Origin: PALSA-911 sp963839645
GTDB lineage: Bacteria > Pseudomonadota > Alphaproteobacteria > Acetobacterales > Acetobacteraceae
DNA: 64,000 nucleotides
Assembly: GCA_963839645.1 (NCBI GenBank)
Contig: CAWIVZ010000009.1
Span: forward strand, 62,001 to 126,000
Direction of reading: 5' to 3'
Part shown: in pieces, positions 58,767 to 64,000 of the stretch
Numbering within the stretch: position 1 is the stretch's first letter
Layout: the number at the start of each line of letters is the position of its first letter
Program-made: the position numbers and the translations under genes
Notes under the pieces: model-generated
What the model was told of the DNA's origin: nothing
What the model saw: the letters and a program-made list of their open reading frames with translations, nothing else
Databases searched by the model: none

Positions 58767-59564
58767 CTAGCGCCGGATTGTGCTGACCGAGCCGCCGGAA
58801 CCGGACCTGCCGCCGTCCACCACCACCTGCGTGCCGGTCATGTTGCCCGACAGTTCCGAGCACAGGAACAGCACGGTGTTGGCGATTTCCTCCGGCATCG
58901 TGTAGCGCCCGGTCGGCATGCCCGCGCGCATCGCATCGGCGATCGCGGCCGGATCGTTCGGGTTCCGCTGCGCTTCCAGCGAGCGCATCATCCGCGTTTC
59001 CACCGGGCCGGGACAAACCGCGTTCACCCGCACCCCCTGCCCCGCCACGTCCGCCGAGGCCACCTTGGTCAGCCCGAGCACCGCGTGCTTGGAGGCTACA
59101 TAGGCCGGCATGCCCGGCCCGCCGAACAGGCCGGCGACCGAGGCGGTGTTCACCACCGTGCCGCCGCCCTGCCGCAGCATCACCGGCAGCACGTGGCGCA
59201 GCCCGAGGAACACGCCCTTCAAATTCACCGCGATCACCGCGTCGAACACGTCCTCGTCGTATTCCTGGATCGGCATGACCTTGCCCTCGATCCCGGCATT
59301 GTTGAAGAAGCAGTCGATGCGGTCATAGGCGTTCAGGGCAGCCTTGACATAGTTCTGCACGTCGGCGGACCTGGTGACATCGGCCTGGACGAAGCGGGCG
59401 TCGCCGCCGGCCGCATGCAGGGCGGAGACGGTGTCCTCGCCGATCGCCGGGTCGTGGTCTACCACGACCACCCGGGCACCGCGCGCGGCGAAGGCGAGCG
59501 ACGCCGCCCGTCCGATGCCGCCGCCGCCGCCGGTGACCAGCGCGACCTTGCCGGTGAAATTCAT
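58767..59564 (-). CDS. SDR-family NAD(P)-dependent oxidoreductase
   Basis: Classical short-chain dehydrogenase of 265 residues. Cofactor loop ALVTGGGGGIGRAASLAFAA, VVVVDHD (acidic residue after beta-2, suggesting NAD preference), NNAG, catalytic Ser in NTASVAGLFGG and YVASK, then CPGPVETRM. ATG 59564 is preferred to 59579 because GGAGGGAG lies 5 bases upstream. It heads the SDR-amidohydrolase-PhyH run and diverges from the orphan gene at 59687. Confidence 0.93.
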   Translation of the reverse strand: MNFTGKVALVTGGGGGIGRAASLAFAARGARVVVVDHDPAIGEDTVSALHAAGGDARFVQADVTRSADVQNYVKAALNAYDRIDCFFNNAGIEGKVMPIQEYDEDVFDAVIAVNLKGVFLGLRHVLPVMLRQGGGTVVNTASVAGLFGGPGMPAYVASKHAVLGLTKVASADVAGQGVRVNAVCPGPVETRMMRSLEAQRNPNDPAAIADAMRAGMPTGRYTMPEEIANTVLFLCSELSGNMTGTQVVVDGGRSGSGGSVSTIRR

Positions 59565-59650
59565 CGCCGCTCCCTCCATGATTTTGCCGACAGCTTCGCG
59601 GAATGGGGGGAACAGTCAAGACGGCGGTCCGGGGCGTGGGAAGAATTTCC

Positions 59651-59680
59651 TTGCCTGTTATATATATAAACTGGTATTCT
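59651..59680 (+). promoter_or_regulatory. sigma-70-type promoter placing the transcript start at the ATG
   Basis: TTGCCT (59651-59656) and TATTCT (59675-59680) with an 18-base spacer containing an (AT)n tract. The expected start is 6-8 bases after the -10, at or next to the ATG at 59687, which would give a leaderless mRNA. Confidence 0.45.
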
Positions 59681-59686
59681 AACAAG

Positions 59687-60427
59687 ATGACCCATATAGC
59701 CGATATTGCCGCCGATCCCCCGTTCGATCCTTGCCGCGACCCGATCGCGGATTGGGGGCGATCACTGCCACGCGCGGCGTTTCAGGAAATCCTGTTCGTT
59801 CTGCGCGGCGCGCTGCCGCCGCCCGTTCTGGATGGGCCGGAGGCGGCGGCGCGGCGGGACCGGGCGGCGCTGGCGGGGGTGGCCTCGCTGCGGCCGGTGA
59901 ACGCGGCGGAGGGGCGGCTGGCGGCGCAGTTCGTGGCGGCGGATGCCTGGGCAATGGACTGCCTGCGGCTGGCGCAGGAGAAGCGGCTGGAGCCGGGGGT
60001 CGCGGTCAAGTGCCGGGCACAGGCGATGAGCCTGATGCGGGAGGCCGGGCGCGCCCTGCGCGCGTTGCAGCAGATGCAGGCGGCCCGGCGGACGATGGAC
60101 GCGGCGGCGGCGGAACTCGCCGGCTGGGAGGAGCATGCCGCCGCCAGGATGATGCGCGAGGCGGCGGATGCGGTTCCGGGCTGGGATGGCGCCGTGGCTG
60201 GCGCCGGGGACAGCGCCGGGGACAGCGGTGGGTACAACGTGCCCGAGGGGTCCGGGGAAGCGCCGGCGACGCCTGCCCGCTCGGCGGCGGGGCCGCGCGG
60301 AACAGCACGGGAATTTGGATTTGTTCCAGAAACCGGGACGTATGCCGGTTATTCGCGTTCTGAGACGAATGCGAGATTTCTCTTTGCCTGGCCCGCGGAG
60401 GGCGGGGCGCATGCCGGGATGCGCTAG
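59687..60427 (+). CDS. uncharacterised helical protein
   Basis: 246 residues, beginning MTHIADIAADPPFDPCRDPI. The middle (about 60-165) is strongly helical and Ala/Arg/Met-rich, with a block CRAQAMSLMREAGRALRALQ followed by QMQAARRTMDAAAAEL that could form a coiled coil. The rest is Gly/Ala-rich and probably disordered. No domain recognised. ATG 59687 lies at the expected transcript start; no ribosome site is visible. Its TAG overlaps the left end of a palindromic element, so the C-terminus may have been set by that insertion. Confidence 0.5.
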   Translation: MTHIADIAADPPFDPCRDPIADWGRSLPRAAFQEILFVLRGALPPPVLDGPEAAARRDRAALAGVASLRPVNAAEGRLAAQFVAADAWAMDCLRLAQEKRLEPGVAVKCRAQAMSLMREAGRALRALQQMQAARRTMDAAAAELAGWEEHAAARMMREAADAVPGWDGAVAGAGDSAGDSGGYNVPEGSGEAPATPARSAAGPRGTAREFGFVPETGTYAGYSRSETNARFLFAWPAEGGAHAGMR

Positions 60428-60535
60428 TGCTCTAACTCATTGGGATGGTTCAGCATGCGTCAGAGCACTAGCTTGATTTTGTGGGCCAATTCAGCCAACG
60501 GGCTGAAGTGCCCGTTGGCATCGGACCACTAGCGC
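60421..60535. repeat. 115-bp palindromic (MITE-like) element
   Basis: Ends are exact 9-bp inverted repeats GCGCTAGTG (60421-60429) and CACTAGCGC (60527-60535). Inside are two hairpins: an 11-bp perfect stem (60423-60433 with 60462-60472), extendable to 18 bp with two mismatches, and a 10-bp perfect stem (GCCAACGGGC 60494-60503 with 60510-60519). The CACTAGC sequence therefore appears at both ends and internally. No open frame. It may be a non-autonomous mobile element or a REP-type repeat, and could also terminate the upstream gene. Confidence 0.65.
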
Positions 60536-60596
60536 GCGGGGATAGCGGGGCGGGCGTAGCTGGGGAATACTGGGCCCGAACGCACAGGAGCCCGGC

Positions 60597-61781
60597 ATGA
60601 ACGTTTCTTCCCTCTCGCGCGGCGCCGACATTCTGGAGCAGGTGCGCGCCATCGGGCCGCTGATCGACGCCGCCTCGCCGGAGGTGGATGCACTGAACAA
60701 TCTGCCGCAAGACCTGTTCGCCGCCCTGATCGAACGCGACCTGTTCCGCCTGCTGCAGCCGCGCGAATACGGCGGCGCCGAGCTGACGCCGATCGAGTTC
60801 GTGCACATCATGGAAGAGGTCGGCAAGCACGACGCCAGCACCGGCTGGTGCCTGGGGCAGAACAACATCTGCTCCACCGTCGCCGCCTATCTGGAACCGG
60901 ACGCGGTGCGCGAGATCTTCCGCACGCCGAGGGACATCGTCGCCTGGGGTCCCGGCCCCGGCGAGGCCCGCGCCGTGCCGGGCGGATACCGCCTGAACGG
61001 CCGCTTCAGCTTCGCCAGCGGCAGCCGCAACGCCACCTGGCTCGGCGCGCATGTGCCGGTGATCGAGCCGGACGGCAGCCGCCGCACCGCGCCGGATGGC
61101 TCGGCGATCACCTACACGCTGCTGTTCCCGAAATCGAAGGTGCAGGTGCAGGACACCTGGCAGGTCATGGGCCTGAAGGGCACCGGCAGCGACAGCTATG
61201 GTGTGGCGGACCTGTTCGTGCCGGCGGAATTCGCCCTGGCGCGCAGCACGGCGGTGAAGCCGCGCGTGGCCGGCCGGCTGTACGCGTTCACGCCGAGCAC
61301 GCTGTATTCTTCCAGCTTCGCCTGCCTCGGCCTCGGCATCGCGCGGGCGACGCATGACGCCTTCGTGCGCGACATCAAGAACTCCATTCCCCGCGGCGCC
61401 AAGAAGCCGCGCGGCGAGAACAACGTGATCCAGGCCAAGATCGGCACCGCGGAGGCGCAGTTGCGCTCGGCGCGGATGTATCTGATCGGCTCGCTGGAAA
61501 AGATCTGGGCCGAGGTGCAGCAGACCGGCGCGCTGACGGCCGAGCAGAACGTCAACATTCGCCTGGCGACGACCTGGGCGATCCAGACCTCGCGCGAGGT
61601 GGTCGCCAGCCTGTATGTCGCCGCCGGGGCAATGGCGATCTTTCAGGCCAATCCGTTCGAGAAGCGGTTCCGCGACATCCATTCGCTCAGCCAGCAGATC
61701 CAGGGCCATGCCGCGCACTTTGAAACGGTGGGCCAGATCCTGCTGGGCATGGAGCCGGACCGGCCCATGTTCACGTTCTGA
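60597..61781 (+). CDS. acyl-CoA-dehydrogenase-fold flavoprotein (group D monooxygenase-like)
   Basis: 394 residues of the acyl-CoA dehydrogenase superfamily. Sequence such as YGGAELTPIEFVHIMEEVGK, HDASTGWCLGQNNICSTVAA, GRFSFASGSRNATWLGAHVP and GLKGTGSDSYGVADLFVP matches the branch that includes two-component flavin hydroxylases (HsaA/HpaB-like) more than true beta-oxidation enzymes; the catalytic Glu of ACADs is not evident. Only 13 bases separate it from the thioesterase gene, so it probably acts in the same natural-product pathway. Confidence 0.82.
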   Translation: MNVSSLSRGADILEQVRAIGPLIDAASPEVDALNNLPQDLFAALIERDLFRLLQPREYGGAELTPIEFVHIMEEVGKHDASTGWCLGQNNICSTVAAYLEPDAVREIFRTPRDIVAWGPGPGEARAVPGGYRLNGRFSFASGSRNATWLGAHVPVIEPDGSRRTAPDGSAITYTLLFPKSKVQVQDTWQVMGLKGTGSDSYGVADLFVPAEFALARSTAVKPRVAGRLYAFTPSTLYSSSFACLGLGIARATHDAFVRDIKNSIPRGAKKPRGENNVIQAKIGTAEAQLRSARMYLIGSLEKIWAEVQQTGALTAEQNVNIRLATTWAIQTSREVVASLYVAAGAMAIFQANPFEKRFRDIHSLSQQIQGHAAHFETVGQILLGMEPDRPMFTF

Positions 61782-61794
61782 CCACAGACGGCAC

Positions 61795-62547
61795 GTGCAT
61801 TTCGACACATGGATTCCCAACCCCAGCCACCCCCGGGACCGCGACCCGTCCGGCGTAAGGCTGCGGCTGTTCTGCCTGCCGCATGCCGGCGGCAACGCGC
61901 TGCTGTACCGGCCGTGGCGGCGCTTCTTCCCGGCCGGGATCGATCTCTGCCCGATCGAGCTGCCCGGCCACGGCGCCCGGCTGGCAGAGCCCGCCTTCAC
62001 CCGCATGGCGCCGCTGGTGGAAACCCTGGCGGAGGCCCTGGAACCGCTGCTGTCGGTGCCCTTCGCGTTCTTCGGCCACAGCATGGGCGCCGCCATCGCC
62101 TATGAAATGACACGGCGGCTGCAACGCCCGGCCGGTCCGGTGCATCTGTTCGTTTCTGCCCGCCCCGCACCCGATCCGGCCTATGAGCCGCGCGCCCTGC
62201 ACCGGCTGCCGGATGCCGAATTGCTCGCGGCCCTGGGCCGTCTGGGCGGCACCCCGGCCGTGGTGCTGGCGCGCGAGGACCTGATGGCCGCCCTGCTGCC
62301 GGGCATTCGCGCCGACCTGGAATTGATCGAGACCTACGTCCCACCCGCCGGAGAACGCGTTGCCTGCCCGATCACCACGCTGGGCGGCGTGCAGGACCGC
62401 ATGATCGACCGCCGCGGCCTGGAGGCATGGTCCGGCTTCACCGCGGCCAGGTTCCGGCTGTGCCTGTTTCCCGGCGGGCATTTCTATCTGGCGGAATCCG
62501 CCGGCCCGGTGGTGGCCGAAGTGCTGCGCGACCTCGGTGCGGGTTGA
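61795..62547 (+). CDS. type II thioesterase (GrsT-like)
   Basis: Alpha/beta hydrolase of about 250 residues that clears mis-primed carrier proteins in NRPS/PKS systems. It has the family start LRLFCLPHAGGNALLYRPWR, IELPGHGARLAEPAF, the nucleophile motif FFGHSMGAAIAYEMTRRL, the acid in TTLGGVQDRMID and the base in FPGGHFYLAESAG. The start is a GTG at 61795 (no in-frame ATG before the conserved region). The stop lies 3 bases before the PPTase gene. No NRPS or PKS is in the window; it may lie downstream. Confidence 0.88.
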   Translation: MHFDTWIPNPSHPRDRDPSGVRLRLFCLPHAGGNALLYRPWRRFFPAGIDLCPIELPGHGARLAEPAFTRMAPLVETLAEALEPLLSVPFAFFGHSMGAAIAYEMTRRLQRPAGPVHLFVSARPAPDPAYEPRALHRLPDAELLAALGRLGGTPAVVLAREDLMAALLPGIRADLELIETYVPPAGERVACPITTLGGVQDRMIDRRGLEAWSGFTAARFRLCLFPGGHFYLAESAGPVVAEVLRDLGAG

Positions 62548-62550
62548 ACC

Positions 62551-63249
62551 ATGCCCAAGCCGCTGGGCCGGAACGACATTCATGTCTGGGTCGCGTCGCT
62601 GGATGGCCGGGACACCGAGATAACCGTGTTGGACGCCGAGGAACGCGGGCGGGCGGAACGCTTCAGCCGGACCCGCCCGCGCGCCGATTTCATCCGCACC
62701 CGCACGATCCTGCGCCAGGTGCTGGCGGGCTATCTGGGGTGCGATCCGGCCAGCCTCGCCTTCACACACGGGCCGCATGGCAAGCCGGCGCTGATGGGGG
62801 TTGGCCTGCAGTTCAACGCCTCCCACAGCGGCGGCTGCCTTCTGATCGCGGTGCGATGGCACGATCCGATTGGCGTGGACGTGGAGGCGCGGCGAGATGT
62901 CGCCAACGCCGCCGCCATCGCGCGCCGGTTCTTCACCCCGGCGGAAGCCAGCCAGATCGAGGCCCTGCCGGCCGCACGGCAAGCCGAAGGGTTCCGCGCG
63001 CTCTGGACCCTCAAGGAAGCCGTCGTGAAAGCGGCGGGTGAGGCGCTGGCCTATCATCTGGATCGTATCGAGGCCGCCCTGGACGCGGACGGCCAGGCGC
63101 GCTTCGTGGCCTGGCATGGCATGGACGAGCGGCGGCAGGCGTGGTCGATTTTCCCGCTCTCCCCATCGCCCGGCTATACCGCCACCCTGGCGACGGCACC
63201 ATCGGCGCAGGCGCCGCGGTTGCTACCTTGGAAGAACGGCGACTTCTAA
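62551..63249 (+). CDS. 4'-phosphopantetheinyl transferase (Sfp type)
   Basis: 232 residues. Activates carrier proteins by transferring phosphopantetheine from CoA. The Sfp-type signatures are LQFNASHSGGCLLIAVRWHD, IGVDVEARRDV and FRALWTLKEAVVKAAGEALA (WTLKEA, with Glu as metal ligand). Length is typical. Coupled to the thioesterase gene, which supports a secondary-metabolite role rather than fatty-acid synthesis. Confidence 0.93.
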   Translation: MPKPLGRNDIHVWVASLDGRDTEITVLDAEERGRAERFSRTRPRADFIRTRTILRQVLAGYLGCDPASLAFTHGPHGKPALMGVGLQFNASHSGGCLLIAVRWHDPIGVDVEARRDVANAAAIARRFFTPAEASQIEALPAARQAEGFRALWTLKEAVVKAAGEALAYHLDRIEAALDADGQARFVAWHGMDERRQAWSIFPLSPSPGYTATLATAPSAQAPRLLPWKNGDF

Positions 63250-63298
63250 ATTTCCGAACAATTTGCATCGGTCGGTTGCGCGGGGCCGACACGCCATG

Positions 63299-63328
63299 TT
63301 ATTCATTAACAACACATTAATGGAATAA
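63299..63328. promoter_or_regulatory. AT-rich inverted repeat upstream of the Met-rich gene
   Basis: TTATTCATTAA (63299-63309) pairs with ATTAATGGAATAA (63316-63328) apart from one bulged base. It is a sharp AT-rich island in GC-rich DNA, about 125 bases before the ATG at 63452. Candidate operator or promoter. Confidence 0.4.
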
Positions 63329-63451
63329 ATGCGCCCGAGGAGCGACGCTCGTCGGCCCACGGAGCAAACGAGATAGCCGGGGGCACGACTGGTCCGTTGG
63401 TTGTATGCCATTCAGTCTGTGCGGAAATCACGTAATCGAGGATGACGGCCC

Positions 63452-64000
63452 ATGCCAACAGAGAACGCCTCACCCAACGCCCAGACCGATCAGACCCAGA
63501 CCGATAAGGCGAATATCCCGCCGAACGGGCCGGATTACGGTTCCGCTCCACCTTTCACCCAAGCCGCGCCGCCCTTCGGTGGAATGCCGTTCGGGGCCGG
63601 TTTTGCCGGCATGCCGGGATACGGCATGCCGCCATTCCCGATGCCCGGCTATGCGATGCCGGGTTATGCCGGCCATGGTTTCCCGGGCCCAGGTTTCGCG
63701 GGCCCAGGTTTCGCCGGCCAGGGCTTTCCGGGAGCCCTCTATCCCGGCATGGATCAGATGATGAGCCAGATGATGGACCGTGCCGCGTTCATGCATCGCT
63801 GCATGATCACGATGTCCAACATGGCCGCGGAGATCAGCCGGGCCTGCCAGTTGCTGGCGCAGAACCCCAGCCAGGTCGGCATGCCGTTTCCCGCCTATGC
63901 GCCGTCCACGCCCGGCACCGCTGCCGTCCCCGGTGACAAGCCCGTGGATATGGAGGCTCTCAAGCAGGCGCTCGCCGGCATGGACCCGGTGCTGGCGCAA
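63452..64000 (+). CDS. Met/Gly/Pro-rich protein, 3' end outside window
   Basis: An open frame of 183 codons running to the last base with no stop. It starts MPTENASPNAQTDQTQTDKA with GAGG about 9 bases upstream. Residues about 35-100 are GxP-type repeats rich in Met, Phe, Tyr and Gly (FAGMPGYGMPPFPMPGYAMP, FPGPGFAGPGFAGQGFPG). A helical Met-rich segment follows (MDQMMSQMMDRAAFMHRCMI, TMSNMAAEISRACQLLAQN), then a Pro/Ala linker. No known domain. The helical part resembles the short amphipathic helices of granule- or vesicle-associated proteins only in general character. Function unknown. Confidence 0.6.
   Translation, partial: MPTENASPNAQTDQTQTDKANIPPNGPDYGSAPPFTQAAPPFGGMPFGAGFAGMPGYGMPPFPMPGYAMPGYAGHGFPGPGFAGPGFAGQGFPGALYPGMDQMMSQMMDRAAFMHRCMITMSNMAAEISRACQLLAQNPSQVGMPFPAYAPSTPGTAAVPGDKPVDMEALKQALAGMDPVLAQ

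Overview
The window is GC-rich, gene-dense DNA from an alphaproteobacterium, most likely Rhodospirillales and plausibly Acetobacteraceae. This placement rests on gene content and order: hdac-xseB-dxs-tlyA, urtABCDE joined to urease, a DinB with a zinc-finger N-terminus, a NarK1-NarK2 fusion, and a PEP-CTERM protein. No rRNA, tRNA, CRISPR array, intact insertion sequence or prophage was seen. It reads as chromosome with some accessory islands.

Layout. 1-10.9 kb is housekeeping: tlyA, dxs, xseB, a histone-deacetylase-like hydrolase and a TusA-like protein on the minus strand; then a ROK kinase and dinB; ispE and a TPR protein; and a polysaccharide ABC exporter pair. 10.9-15.1 kb holds a solute-binding protein, then a stress locus. 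In that locus an ECF sigma/anti-sigma pair diverges from a metallophosphoesterase-cupredoxin unit, and both arms carry the same promoter-like motif with identical spacing. 15.1-26.4 kb is a urea island on the minus strand, urtABCDE-ureD-ureA-ureB-ureC-ureE-ureF-ureG, with a BrnT/BrnA toxin-antitoxin pair inserted between ureA and ureB on the opposite strand. Two consensus sigma-54 promoters lie in front of urtA and ureB, so the second can drive ureBCEFG independently of the inserted pair. 26.8-40.8 kb is mixed: a PEP-CTERM protein, a lipase/esterase, an FkbM methyltransferase, an ScfR-type regulator, a 56-residue orphan gene with a strong terminator, VapBC, aminopeptidase N, a luciferase-like monooxygenase, an MFS carrier, DUF2950 and DUF3300 proteins, and surE.

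40.8-44.3 kb is a 1007-residue beta-helix secreted protein and its AT-rich upstream region, followed by MmgE/PrpD. 45.7-56.8 kb is a respiratory nitrate reductase locus (narK fusion, narG, narH, narJ, narI, a PpiC-type isomerase) with an FNR/NNR box and a divergent Crp/Fnr regulator. 56.8-59.6 kb is a small catabolic cluster (PhyH dioxygenase, amidohydrolase, SDR). 59.7-64 kb has an orphan gene, a 115-bp palindromic element, and a possible natural-product module (ACAD-like flavoprotein, type II thioesterase, phosphopantetheinyl transferase). It ends in a Met/Gly/Pro-rich gene cut by the window edge.

Sequence quality affects the whole annotation. About 30 reading-frame breaks fall in otherwise well-conserved genes. 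About 26 of those I could resolve are single extra bases, mostly in short homopolymers, and the conserved frame resumes at once. I read these mainly as uncorrected insertion errors rather than real gene decay. Broken genes are typed pseudogene only because their frame is not open as sequenced.
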